Of a stretch of DNA of 64,000 nt, positions 52,399-63,905 are shown in pieces. Below the pieces are notes generated by a model. The model was not told where the DNA came from. It was given only the letters and a program-made list of their open reading frames with translations, and searched no databases. A program made the translations under genes and the position numbers. Numbering within the stretch: position 1 is the first letter of the stretch; each line of letters opens with the position of its first letter. Origin of the DNA: Branchipolynoe longqiensis (Eukaryota > Annelida > Polychaeta > Phyllodocida > Polynoidae); assembly GCA_030323885.1 (NCBI GenBank), contig CM059193.1, positions 95,410,852-95,474,851 of the forward strand, in the 5' to 3' direction.

Positions 52399-52896
52399 NN
52401 NNNNNNNNNNNNNNNNNNNNNNNNNNNNNNNNNNNNNNNNNNNNNNNNNNNNNNNNNNNNNNNNNNNNNNNNNNNNNNNNNNNNNNNNNNNNNNNNNNNN
52501 NNNNNNNNNNNNNNNNNNNNNNNNNNNNNNNNNNNNNNNNNNNNNNNNNNNNNNNNNNNNNNNNNNNNNNNNNNNNNNNNNNNNNNNNNNNNNNNNNNNN
52601 NNNNNNNNNNNNNNNNNNNNNNNNNNNNNNNNNNNNNNNNNNNNNNNNNNNNNNNNNNNNNNNNNNNNNNNNNNNNNNNNNNNNNNNNNNNNNNNNNNNN
52701 NNNNNNNNNNNNNNNNNNNNNNNNNNNNNNNNNNNNNNNNNNNNNNNNNNNNNNNNNNNNNNNNNNNNNNNNNNNNNNNNNNNNNNNNNNNNNNNNNNNN
52801 NNNNNNNNNNNNNNNNNNNNNNNNNNNNNNNNNNNNNNNNNNNNNNNNNNNNNNNNNNNNNNNNNNNNNNNNNNNNNNNNNNNNNNNNNNNNNNNN
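52399..52896. other. assembly gap (N)
   Basis: 498 consecutive N. It begins exactly at the predicted 3' terminus of YR element 2 and ends in a simple repeat, so repeat collapse is the likely cause. Open frames reported across it have no meaning. Confidence 1.
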
Positions 52897-53385
52897 GACT
52901 CACTCTCATCGACTCATGACTCTCTCATTGACTCATCACCCTCTCACACTGACTCGTGACTGGCTCAGACCGACTCACCCATCGCTCACACCAACTCACG
53001 ACTTGCTCACACTGACTCGCTCACATTGACTCACGACTCACTCTCATCGACTCATGACTCTCTCACTGACTCACTCTCTCACACTGATATCACTCTCTCA
53101 CACTGACTCACGACTGGCTCAGACCGACTCACTCATCACTCCCACCAACTCACGACTCGCTCACACCAACTCGCTCACACCGACTCACGACTCGCTCACA
53201 CCGACTCGCTCACATCAACTCACGGCTCGCTCACACCGATTCCCTCGTCGCTCACACCGACTCACGACTCTCTCTCACCGATTCACTCACATCAACTCAT
53301 GACTCGCTCACACCGACTCACGACTCTCTCTCACCGACTCACGACTCGCTCACACCGAATCCCCAGTCGCTCTCATCTAGACTCT
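52897..53385. repeat. CTCACACCGACTCACGACT array
   Basis: Imperfect units of CTCACACCGACTCACGACTC and shorter CTCACACCGACTCG words, left edge in the gap. Confidence 0.92.
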
Positions 53386-53453
53386 CACGATGTATTTCCA
53401 AACGCAGCACCTTGAAAGATGCCGCAACTCTCGGCAGACGGCACTTGTACAGT

Positions 53454-53790
53454 AGATTGGTTGTTGGAGTATGATGTCCTACCAACATCTCAGGTCATAT
53501 CAGGACATGCACCGATTTGTGACAGTGCACACTCATGGTGACGTAATAGTGCTGCTCCAGCGGGAGACTAGGCCACCAGCACCATGACCTAAGATCCCAC
53601 TCAGTCACATTATTCTGACTCTAAGGCAACCAGTCCTTGCTCTATCCTAATAATCTCGAGCACCTGACTAGGAAGTGACAAGTATCAATTTCTAAGTCAT
53701 TGGTTTGACTCGACCAGTGGGTTTGAATCTCACAATTTACCAAGAGAGGGAGATGGACGCTCAAATCACTTGTACAAGACGCTGGGATAA
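53454..53790 (-). mobile_element. SINE family 1, near full length, reverse
   Basis: TTGGTTGTTGGAGTATGATG, CCAACATCTCAGGTCATATC, TGACGTAATAGTGCTGCTCC, CACTCAGTCACATTATTCTG, GGAAGTGACAAGTATCAATT and a degraded reverse B-box GGTTTGAATCTCACAATTTA. The A-box end is mutated (GCTCAAATCACTTGTAC). Confidence 0.88.
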
Positions 53791-54239
53791 ACTACACAAA
53801 TAAAGAAGTGCCACAGGCACACAAAAAAAACCGGCCCTGTGAGTTATTTGAGGGACTGTGAAGGCCGCGCACTTTACATATTAAAAGGAGTCGTAAGATA
53901 GGCCAGCGCCGTTAAGCGTTGAGGGAGACGAAGGAGGTTAAACCACTTAAAACTTACAAGGATAATAATATATTTTGATTGATGTGGGACAGGAAATAAA
54001 AACCCAGTATAATCTGTAACCACCCATTGTGTTGTTCCTCAGTTAGATTAATAGCACATAGGAATATACCTTTTCCGCAGAGCATAGGTAGTGAGCCACT
54101 ACCCATAATAGTTCTTAGCACTGCTATCAGTGGGCGGGTTGGTGGTGGAAATCTTCTATGAGGCCTTTTCCCCAGAAGATGATGCACAGTCGGTCTTATC
54201 AACGATATTAGTTATTCCACTGGCAGCAGAGGAGAGCTT

Positions 54240-56230
54240 AGTGGTGGAAATCTTTTATAAGACCTTTTCCACTGAAAACTTTGCATAATGAGCTGATAGC
54301 CAGGACATTAGTTCTTCCACTGCTCTGAGAGAGTGGGTTGGTGGTGGGAATCATCTATAATACTCTGTCTACAGGACATGCTGAACAATGAGCGCTACCC
54401 ATTAGAGTAGTCCTTCCACAGATCAGAGGATGGGGAGTGGTGGAAATCGTCTATAAGACTCTGTCTACAGAACATGCTGAACAATGAGCGCTACCCATTA
54501 CACTAGTCCTTCCACAGATCAGAGGATGGGGAGTGGTGGAAATCGTCTATAAGACTCTGTCTACAGGACATGCTGAACAATGAGCGCTACCCATTACAGT
54601 AGTCCTTCCACAGATCAGAGGATGGGGAGTGGTGGAAATCGTCTATAAGACTCTGTCTACAGGGCATGCTGAACAATGAGCGCTACCCATTACACTAGTC
54701 CTTCCACAGATCAGAGGATGGGGAGTGGTGGAAATCGTCTATAAGACTCTGTCTACAGGACATGCTGAACAATGAGCGCTACCCTTTACAGTAGTCCTTC
54801 CACAGATCAGAGGATGGGGAGCGGTGGAAATCGTCTATAAGACTCTGTCTACAGGACATGCTGAACAATGAGCGCTACCCATTACATGTCTTCCACAGAT
54901 GGATGGGGGGTGTTGTTGGTGATGAGCGTACCTTTTTCCACGATAAGGATGGGGAGTGGTGGAAATGTCTATAAGACTCTTCTAGGAATGCCGAATAATG
55001 AGCGCTACCCATTACACTAGTCTTCCACAGATCAGAGGATGGGGAGTGGTGGAAATCGTCTATAAGACTCTGTCTACGGACATGCTGAACAATGAGCGCT
55101 ACCCTTACGTAGTCCTTCCACAGATCAGAGGATGGGGAGTGGTGGAAATCGTCTATAAGATCTGTCTGTGTTGGTCTTGACTCTGTCTACAGGCATGCTG
55201 AACAATGAGCGCTACCCATTACATAGTCCTTCCACAGATCAGAGGATGGGGGTGGTGGAAATCGTCTATAAGACTCTGTCTACAGGCATGCTGAACAATG
55301 AGCGCTACCCTTACATAGTCCTTCCACGATCAGAGGATGGGGAGTGGTGGAAATCGTCTATAAGACTCTGTCTACAGGAATGCGAAATGAGCGCTACCCA
55401 TTACATAGTCCTTCACAATCAAGGATGGGGAGTGGTGGAAATGTTTGTGTTGGGGTGGTTTTGTTTGGTGGGGGTGGTGGAAATTCTATAAGATCTGTCT
55501 ACAGGACATGCTGAACAATGAGCGCTACCCATTACAGTAGTCCTTCCACAGATCAGAGGATGGGGAGTGGTGGAAATCGTCTATAAGACTCTGTCTACAG
55601 GAGATGCTGAACAATGAGCGCTACCCATTACACTAGTCCTTCCACAGATCAGAGGATGGGGAGCAGTGGTGGAAATCGTCTATAAGACTCTGTCTACAGG
55701 ACATGCTGAACAATGAGCGCTACCCATTACATAGTCCTTCCACGTGGGTGGGGGTGTGGTGTTTGTGTTGTGTGGCGCTACCCATTACACTAGTCCTTCC
55801 ACAGATCAGAGGATGGGGAGTGGTGGAAATCATCTATAAGACTCTGTCTACAGGACATGCTGAACAATGAGCGCTACCCATTACAGTAGTCCTTCCACAG
55901 ATCAGAGGATGGGGAGTGGTGGAAATCGTCTATAAGACTCTGTCTACAGAACATGCTGAACAATGAGCGCTACCCATTACAGTGTTTGTGGGTGGGGGGG
56001 TGGTGTTTAAGACTCTGTCGGAGTGGTGAATCGTCTATAAGACTCGTCTACAGCAGCTACAAGAGCGCTACCCATTACAGTAGTCCTTCCACAGATCAGA
56101 GGATGGGGAGTGGTGGAAATCGTCTATAAGACTCTGTCTACAGAACATGCTCAACAATGAGCGCTACCCATTACACTAGACCTTCCACAGATCAGAGGAT
56201 GGGGGCAGTGGTGGAAATCCTCTTTTCCAT
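54240..56230. repeat. 96-bp satellite with corrupted units
   Basis: About 20 units of 96 bp: TCCACAGATCAGAGGATGGG, GAGTGGTGGAAATCGTCTAT, AAGACTCTGTCTACAGGACA, TGCTGAACAATGAGCGCTAC, CCATTACAGTAGTCCT. Units at 54360-54880 and 55500-55735 are nearly identical. Between 54885 and 56065 several units carry many single-base losses and runs of G and T (for example GTTTGTGTTGGGGTGG), which look like poor consensus rather than biology. Diverged relatives extend left to about 53940 and right to about 56420. Confidence 0.93.
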
Positions 56231-56420
56231 AGAAAATGATGCACAATGAGCTGATAGCTAGAAAATTAGACCTTTTCCACATAACAGGCCACATAATCAG
56301 CAGTTATTCACAACAGAGGGAATAGGATGATGTTGGAAACCGCTTGTAGAACTTTAACACGCTGCACAATAAACTGCTCGCCTTGACATTAGTTCTCCCA
56401 CTGCTCATAGAGGGCGGGTT

Positions 56421-56829
56421 GGTGCTGGAAATCCCCTATTATTGCTTAAATGTAAGCTGAACTAAAACAGAACCAATTTGATACTTCCATTGACACGTAT
56501 AACGGACAGACCCACGTGGGCGGTTATCGAACCCAGGCCACTGCTATTCCGTACTACGCCCCTTGTCCCCCAGATGGCGCCATTACTCCTTCGTCTCTGT
56601 GAATGAAGACTTGTCAAATACGGGTAACAAAGGGACATCTCCTTGGCACAACCTAACGATTTTAGCGGAGTGTGTACATATATAGGTGGGATGGAGTGAA
56701 AGCGTGGCTTATTGTACTTAAATCAACGTTTCATGCAGGTTTTAAATCAGTTTTTGTTAAGGTCCTTTGTCTAAATTCAAAGGAAATGAAACAAACTACA
56801 TACACGATTTAAGCTAAGGTTCCATATAC
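56421..56829. other. unassigned spacer
   Basis: Unique sequence. A tRNA-like word (GTGGGCGGTTATCGAACCCA) near 56516 resembles a reverse B-box, but no head or body follows. No gene seen. Confidence 0.4.
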
Positions 56830-57275
56830 GTGGTATGCCTGTATGCGAATGCAAATGCGAATGTGAATGTGAACGCGAACGCGAATGCAGCGAAAAATAG
56901 AAAAGCAGTTTAATGAACAGTGGTACTTCCGTATGTCCGAATGCGAATGTGAATGCGAATGTGAATGTGAATGTGAAGGCGAATGTGAAGGTGAATGCGA
57001 ATCTGAATACAAATGCAAATGCAAATGCAAATGCAAATGTGGAGGTGAATGCGAATGCGAATGCGAATGCGAGTGTGAATGCGAGTGCGAATGCGAGTGC
57101 AAATGTGAATGCGACTGCAAATGGGAATGTGAATGCGAATGCGAATGTGAAGGTGAATGCGAAGGCGAATGCGACTGCGAATATGAATGTGAATATGAAT
57201 GCAAATGCAAATGCAAATGCAAATGCGGCAAGTGGATCAGTCCATGTAGCAATCGGTGCGAATGCAAATGCGAAG
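56830..57275. repeat. hexanucleotide-type array (GAATGCGAATGT)
   Basis: GAATGC, GAATGT, AAATGC and GAAGGC hexamers run through about 445 bp, interrupted at 56890-56935 by unique sequence. Open frames with dipeptide repeats (Glu-Cys, Asn-Ala on plus; His-Ser, Ala-Phe on minus) result from the 6-bp period. Confidence 0.93.
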
Positions 57276-57599
57276 GCGGCTCCATTTCCCATAGGGTGTA
57301 CCTGCAACATTGACTTTCCTTCACAAATTTGGAGTAAAAAAGCACCAAAATGGCATGGTTATCGATGCCAGATGCCGCATGCCGCATTCGCATACCTCAC
57401 TCCGCATACTGCATCTGTAGAATCTTAGATTTAATCATAAAAGGGGGAAATGAAGAAGTAAGGTGTCGTGGCTGGGTGCTTATGTCAGAAGCCAAGTGGT
57501 CTGAGATGACAGGTAATATTGAGAACATGTTCAGTGGATTGGGTTTTCTTTCCAGACTGAGTGATGGATGTTCGGTTAAGAATTACAGTCCTGCTATAA

Positions 57600-58165
57600 G
57601 ACTGACGTGAAACTGCGTTAAGACTGAAATGATACTGTGACATGAATGACGTGAGGTTGTGATATGAATGACATGCAGTTGTTACATGAATGGCATGATA
57701 ATGTTGCATGACTGACATGAGGTTGTGGCATGAATGATGTGAGACTTGATCTGAATGACATGAGATTGTGACATGACTGCTGTGAGACGGTGACATGGAT
57801 GATATGATAATGTGGCGTGAGACTGATGTGAAAATGTAACATGGCTGACGTGAGACTGATATGAATGACATGAGAACGTGACATGACTGATGTGAAACTG
57901 TGGCATGAATGACATAAGACTGTGACATGCTTGACGCAAGATTGTGGTATGAATGACATGAGACCGTGCCAGGAATGACATGAGACCATGGCATGGGTGT
58001 CGTGAGAGTGTGACAAGACTGACATGAAACTGTGACATGACCTGCATGCGACTGTGGCATGCCTTAAGTGAAACTGACATGAATGCCATGAGACTGGCAT
58101 GAATGACGTGAAACTGCGGCATGACTGGCATGAGACTGCTGTAAGACTGTGACATGACTCCTGTA
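57600..58165. repeat. irregular GACATGAATGACATGAGACTGT array
   Basis: Roughly 20-23-bp units such as GACATGAATGACATGAGACT and GTGACATGACTGATGTGAAA with much variation. Long minus-strand frames (His/Ser/Cys-rich) are by-products. Confidence 0.85.
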
Positions 58166-58950
58166 AGCCTGTAGTGAGACTAGAGTGATACTACAGTGAT
58201 CCTACAGTGAGACTACAGTAAGACTACAGTGAGACTACAGTGAGACAACAGTGAGACTACAGTGAGACTACAGTGAGACTACAGTGAGACTACAGTGGGA
58301 ATACAGTGATACTACAGTGAGACTACAGTGCTACTACAGTGAGACTACAGTGCTACTACAGTGATACTACAGTAAGCATACAGTGAGACTACAGTGAGAC
58401 TACAGCGATACTACAGTGAGACTACAGTGAGCCTACAGTGAGACAACAGTAAGACTACAGTGAGACTACAGTGAGACGACAGTGCTACTACAGTGATACT
58501 ACAGTGAGCCTACAGTGAGACTACAGTGAGACTACAGTGAGACTACAGTGCGACTACAGTGAGACTACAGTGAGACTACAGTGAGACTACAATGAGACTA
58601 CAGTGATACTACAGTGATACTACAGTGAGACTACAGTAAGACTACAGTGAGACTACAGTGAGACTACATTGAGACAACAGTAAGACTACAGTGAGACTAC
58701 AGTGAGACTACAGTGAGACTACAGTGAGACTACAGTGAGACTACAGTGATACTACAGTGATACTACATTGAGCCTACAGTGAGACTACAGTGAGACTACA
58801 GTGAGACTACAGTGAGACTACAGTGAGACTACAGTGAGACTACAGTGAGACTACAGTGAGATTACAGTGAGACTAAGGTCAGACTACATTCACACTACAG
58901 TCACACTACAGTCACACTACAGTCACACTACAGTCACATACAGTGAGAGT
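58166..58950. repeat. 11-bp minisatellite (TACAGTGAGAC)
   Basis: About 70 units of TACAGTGAGAC with variants (TACAGTGATAC, TACAGTAAGAC, TACAGTCACAC at the right edge). The unit equals about one turn of B-DNA. Confidence 0.95.
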
Positions 58951-59218
58951 ACAGTGAGACTGACGTGCGACTGGCATGAGACTAACGTGAGACTGACGTG
59001 AGACTGACGTGAGACTGGCATGAGACTGGCATGAGACTGGCATGAGAGTGGGATGAGACTGGCATGGCACTGACGGGAGACTGACGTGAGAGTAACATGA
59101 GACTGACATGAGACTGGCATGATACTGGCATGAGACTGGCATAAGACTGACGTAAGACTGACGTGAGACTAACGTGAGACTGACGTGAGACGGGCATGAG
59201 AGTGGCATGAGACTATAG
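58951..59218. repeat. GAGACTGACGTGAGACTGGCAT array
   Basis: About 11-bp units GAGACTGACGT/GAGACTGGCAT, a different family from its left neighbour but sharing the GAGACT core, suggesting that one array evolved from the other. Confidence 0.9.
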
Positions 59219-59254
59219 CGGGACGTGTTTTCTTGTAAGCATTATATTCACTAC

Positions 59255-59520
59255 AGTGATAACAGAAGAAAGCCATTGAGCTGGGCGATAATGGTCGAAG
59301 AACTGCGTGAGCTGGGTGGATAACAGAAGACAGCCATTGAGCTGGACGATAATGGGCGAAGAACTGTGTGAGCTGGGTGGATAACAGAAGAAAAAAACAT
59401 TGAGATAGGTGATAATCCGAGAATAACGGTGAGAACAGTCTAACTCACGGAAAAAGCTATTGAGCTGGGCGATAATAGAAGAACGGCGTGAACTAGACGA
59501 TAACAGAATGTAAACGTGCC
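59255..59520. repeat. GAGCTGGGCGATAATGG repeats
   Basis: Irregular units of about 40 bp with ATTGAGCTGGGCGATAATGG, AAGAACTGCGTGAGCTGGG and TGGATAACAGAAGA. Related units reappear at 60015-60150 (GGGCTAGGTGATAATGGCAG), so 59525-60010 may be an insertion into this array. Confidence 0.8.
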
Positions 59521-60238
59521 GGCTGGTGGGGCGGGTGGTGTAAATAGGTCAAGTGAAAGCACTACAGGTAAGGAAGGAGACAGGGTAAGAGTGAAAAGTA
59601 AGAGAGTGACACTCTTCAATTTATTGCTTATATAGGTCTAACAGAATCCAAGATGGCCGTGGTCACATGATTACATTCATCAATCACAGTACAATGCAGT
59701 GGTCACATGACTTGATCCTCCAATTAGAATACAATGCAGTGGTCAATGATCATAACAATACCATGTGGGGGGGAGGGGGCATGTGAGGTGACTCTTCCAA
59801 AGACTGTTCTTAGTCAAACTCGGAAGTGACACTCCCTCTAAAGACTATTCAATTATACAAATTCTATACTCAATGAATAATAGTTTACCAATTTCACACA
59901 TCCCTCATATGCCTTTGGGTTTTTATATATTAACATTTATCATTATATAGACAGTTTGCAATTTATTATAGTAACTTTACCTCGGTTCACATGTATTATA
60001 TCGGACAATTTTACAAGAAGGAAGCCATTGGGCTAGGTGATAATGGCAGAATAACCGTGTGAAATGTGTGCTAAAAGAAGAAAGCCATTAGGCTGTGAGA
60101 CAATGGGAGAAGAATAGTGTGAGCTGAGCGATAATGAGAGAAGAACTGCATGATTACACTCACTGTACATTGCATCATGCATCTCTCACGCATCAGTTGC
60201 TCAGGGAGAAGCCGAGATGCAGCCCTGCGTCTGTGTGT

Positions 60239-60313
60239 GTGTGGAGGGGGGGGGGCAGGGGGCGGGGGGCAGGGGGCAAGGGGGGGGGGGGGGCCAGGGG
60301 GCGGGGGGCGGCA

Positions 60314-60346
<33 letters not shown>
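60239..60346. repeat. G-rich tract with G runs
   Basis: GGGGGGCAGGGGGCGGGG-type sequence ending in a run of about 30 consecutive G (60314-60344). Likely G-quadruplex former and a probable site of length error in the assembly. Confidence 0.93.
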
Positions 60347-60404
60347 AAAGCTGGGCCTATTCAGGCGTGAATAAATAACGGGCCACTTAATGATTGTTAG
60401 TATA

Positions 60405-60702
60405 TTTGTCCTAGCAACATATAAGGTCATATCAGGAGGGGCACACTCATGGTGACTTTATAGTGCTGCCCCACTGGGAAATCAGGCCACCAGCACACCA
60501 TGACCCGACGATATCCCACTCATTTACATTATCCTGAAACTGAGCCAACCAGTCTATGCCCTGTCCTATTAATACCAAGCGCCAGGCTAGGATTGACAAG
60601 TATCAATTGTATAAGTCATTGGTTTGACCCGACAACGAACCGAACTCACGACCTTCCGAACGCGAGGCCCGCGCTCTACCGATTCAGCCACCGCACCCGG
60701 TG
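60405..60702 (-). mobile_element. SINE family 1, near full length, reverse
   Basis: GTCCTAGCAACATATAAGGT, CTCATGGTGACTTTATAGTG, CTGCCCCACTGGGAAATCAG, TCATTTACATTATCCTGAAA, TTGACAAGTATCAATTGTAT, a mutated reverse B-box (GAACCGAACTCACGACC) and reverse A-box GATTCAGCCACCGCA. Confidence 0.88.
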
Positions 60703-61261
60703 TAGCTTAACGATACCTTCACTAAAAATGTCCGTAAATTATTATACCAAAAAAGCCTTTCAAGACAGTCGGATGAAGTAGAAGGTTTATTTCTTATCCG
60801 ATACTGAATGATAGCAGAAGCAGGGCCAGCCGTATTGCATAGTTACGTAAGTCTTATGCAGTTATGTATGGTTCAAATGTTCATTTGGTTTTGCTACTCT
60901 GATAGGTAGGGTTTTTTTTCTGTTGGGCGATTGTGGGGTTCAAAGTGTCCCTCCATTGACAATTGTCAATGGATATTGAGCACCCGTTGCTAATTATTCG
61001 CAGTTTAAAACTGCAAACCTGCAAAGATGTGCGTTTAAACATTTATACATGACTATATTTGTTTCGCCCTAACCGAATAGTCTGCGTTCAGAGAGTATAA
61101 TAATAGTGAGCTTGAATCTAATAAACATTTTCTTTGAGATAAGAATTAATTCACGCCGATGGATTAAGAATACATTGTTTTTATTCTCCGACATCGTGAG
61201 GGAAGACAAATCAATGAAGATACAGAGACTTTACGGCACAGGAAAAAGGCTGAGTTTCATA

Positions 61262-62252
61262 AATATTTAAAGCCGCATAACGCAATGAAAGCATCACATT
61301 TTCTAAACCAAGATCCATACTTTGCTTTCTACATGTCGAACTTAGACACAGATGATTTCATTACACAATTATTGCTGAGGCATAGCGTGATACCTTTGAG
61401 TTTCTTCCATTTCTCAATGTAAATATATTAGGTTTATGATTATAATCACTCTTAATTTATTGTAACCAAGTCCTGATATGACGTTAGATGTTGCCAGGAT
61501 GTAAACCTCCCAAAACCAACCAACTTTACGTTGAAGTAACGTTTATTATAAAACGTTGACGTTGAGATATTTGAAGTGAAATTGTGCCAAATTAATGTTG
61601 GTATGTGTATTAAAATGTTGACAGTATGTGCTTCTGCGGTAACAGGTTCTATGGAATTGATTTAATATTCCCTTCTGTGCAACAACAAACACAGGGGGCG
61701 TAATCGATTAATCGACTCTGGTCACCCGAGCCACTTTTTGGCGCATGCGCACATCCTACAGACTCGGGTCGAATAATCGAATAGGATTCTCCGCGCTCGG
61801 GTGGACACTTTAGTATTATTTTTTTAATAATCGATAAAACTACAGCAAAATAGGATTTAAAGTATTTTATGATGGCCTAGTTTATCTATATTTCCATTTC
61901 ATTAATCTAAGTTATTCTTTAAAAAAAACATGTATGACTGGTACTGGTGGCTGTTATCCTGCAGGATGGTACCAGCACAAATGTGACGTCATCGCTCATA
62001 GTCAACCCCAGCTAGGAGGTGGGTTACTTGGGTCGGATCGTTTTGCACACGGCACGTGTATTTGTCGACTCTACTCGCAGTGTTCGATTTGAAATTCTGA
62101 CGACTCGGGTGGCCCTAGTCGCTCGGGTCGTGTTAATCGATTACGGCCTTAATGAGTGAACCAGAATCTAAGTTTGATGTATCGATTAAACAGAGATGAG
62201 TCTTTAGGTTAAACAATTGATTTGTTCATCGGATTGTGCAACTTTCATGCTG
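61262..62252. mobile_element. MITE family C, split by MITE family D
   Basis: Left AAAGCCGCATAACGCAATGA and right CATCGGATTGTGCAACTTT are degraded family C inverted repeats. The interior in reverse order (GTAACAGGTTCTATGGAATT, then CTTCTGTGCAACAACAA; after the insert GTGAACCAGAATCTAAGTTT) matches the family C copy. The insert occupies about 61694-62149. Confidence 0.75.
61694..62149. mobile_element. MITE family D (TIR GGCGTAATCGATTAA)
   Basis: Left GGGCGTAATCGATTAATCG followed by CACCCGAG, and right (reverse complement) GGCCGTAATCGATTAACACG followed by CACCCGAG, form inverted repeats about 45 bp deep with an internal gap. No ORF. It sits inside a family C MITE and interrupts its ACAACAAA...TAATGAGTG segment. 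Confidence 0.75.
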
Positions 62253-62422
62253 CATAGTCCCATAAAGGGATTAGATTTTCAAAACCAAACAATTATCTAG
62301 ATATGATCTTACGAATCTAACTTAGAGAGTGATGCACTTATTAAGTATTGTTACCACACAGAAAGGAATACTGAGTTAAATTGATAGAATAATTTAATGC
62401 TGATCCCTATGGTGTCAGAGTT
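62253..62422. mobile_element. MITE family C, truncated
   Basis: GCTGCATAGTCCCATAAAGG, GATTTTCAAAACCAAACAAT and GATGCACTTATTAAGTATTG follow family C from its left end to GGTGTCAGAGTT, where the next element starts at CAGGGGCC. Confidence 0.75.
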
Positions 62423-63090
62423 CAGGGGCCATATCTATGGGGCGGTGTTAGCGAGCCTAAACCAGTTTTGGATAGGATTTCTAGGTTAGCGGCGAAAAGT
62501 CAGTGTGTATGGAGCAGTGTTACGGAAACACCGTGAGTCTAACGTCGCGTACACTAACACCACGCCGTAGAAAGTTTACAGGCGGTGTTAGGTATCGATT
62601 AGGCCCAAATCTATTCAATGCTATCATATTTAACAGAATAACATCCTCCAAAAGTGAAATTTGCTCAAATTAACCCCAAAATCGAAGCAATATTAATGCC
62701 GCCGCTACATCGGCGGCGATATTCATACTGTCAAGTGTAAACAAAACATCGCCGCCACCGCCGCCACATCGGCAGTGATATATTAGGGCCAAATCTATTC
62801 AATGCTATCATATTTAACACAATAACATGCTCCAAAAGTGAAATTTGGTCAAATTAACCCCAAAATTGAAGTGATATTAAATGCCGCTGCTACATCAGCG
62901 GTGATATTCATACTGTCAAATCGAATGTAAAAAAAACAAATCACCGCCGCCGCCACCGCGATCAGGCCCAAATCTATTCAATGCTATCATATTTAACAGA
63001 ATAACATAGCAAAAAAGTGAATTTTGGTCAAATTAAATCGATAATCGAAGCGATATTAAAGCCGCCGCCGCCGCCAGATCGGCGGCAATA
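62423..63090. mobile_element. MITE family A-like element, triplicated core, right end missing
   Basis: Starts CAGGGGCCATATCTATGGGG, similar to but distinct from family A ends. The interior contains three tandem copies (about 62605-62780, 62787-62960 and 62967-63090) of a block with CCAAATCTATTCAATGCTAT, CATATTTAACAGAATAACAT, AGTGAAATTTGGTCAAATTAA and a GCCGCC cluster, the same block as in the 749-bp family A copies. No matching right terminal repeat was found. Confidence 0.65.
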
Positions 63091-63254
63091 TTGTGAAATA
63101 GCGACTCGTCTACTGCGCCTGGTGAGGACCAGGGATGAAGGGAGGGAGAAGGATGGTGGGTCGATGACTGGGGTTTGACAGCCTTGCACCAATATGTGAC
63201 CGTAGCGCATGCGCCATGATGACCATTCAGGTTGGTCAAGACGTCATTGTGTAG

Positions 63255-63395
63255 CGGTATCCTGACCACCTTCCGTTTGGGAGGTTGTGGGAGATTTGAG
63301 TCCCGAGTGAGTCAAGGCAATGTCTAAATCTTACGCTCATTGACACTAGACACTGGTAGGACAGGGCAATGATTGGTTGGTTCAACATTGAGAAA
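63255..63395 (+). mobile_element. SINE family 1, partial
   Basis: TTTGGGAGGTTGTGGGAGAT, GAGTCCCGAGTGAGTCAAGG (degraded B-box region), CAATGTCTAAATCTTACGCT and GGACAGGGCAATGATTGG follow family 1. The middle and tail are missing. Confidence 0.6.
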
Positions 63396-63519
63396 TATGT
63401 ACGAGTCAGACGCTGTAGCTTAGTTGGCCTGCACTATTCAAGCACCCTGGTGGCCTGCCACAAGTCGGTGAACTTCACGAAGGCAAATCCCAATAACTGG
63501 TCCTTGACAACAAGCACAA

Positions 63520-63905
63520 CCTCTAATAGTGTCAACTGCTGTCACAGTACGTAAGAACTTGACTGATGTCACAATACTTAATATGTTGCACTGCTGTCAC
63601 ACAACTTAGCAAGTTGTATTGATGTAACACAATTTCATAGGTTGCATCAGTGTCAATAAGTTGCATTTTGTCACACTACTTAATAAGTTGTACTGCTGTC
63701 ACAAGAACTTGACTGCTGTCACAACACTCAATATGTTGTACTGCTGCCACAGCATGTAAGAACTTGATTGTTGTCACAACACTCACTATGTTGTACTGCT
63801 GTCACAGTATGTAAGAACTTGACTGCTGTCACAACACTCAATATGTTCCATTGCTGTCACAAAACTTAGCAAGTTGTATTGATGTAACATACTTAATAAG
63901 TCGTG
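63520..63905. repeat. irregular CTGCTGTCACAACACTCAATATGTTG array
   Basis: Units of about 30-65 bp built from TTGCACTGCTGTCACA, AACTTGACTGCTGTCACAAC and ACTCAATATGTTGTACTGC. They fade near 63905. Confidence 0.88.

Noticed and set aside
52376..53029. ORFs running through the N block
   Set aside because: They consist almost entirely of unknown residues in the assembly gap.
56777..57428. His-Ser, Ala-Phe and Glu-Cys dipeptide ORFs
   Set aside because: They come from a hexanucleotide-type array that is open in several frames on both strands.
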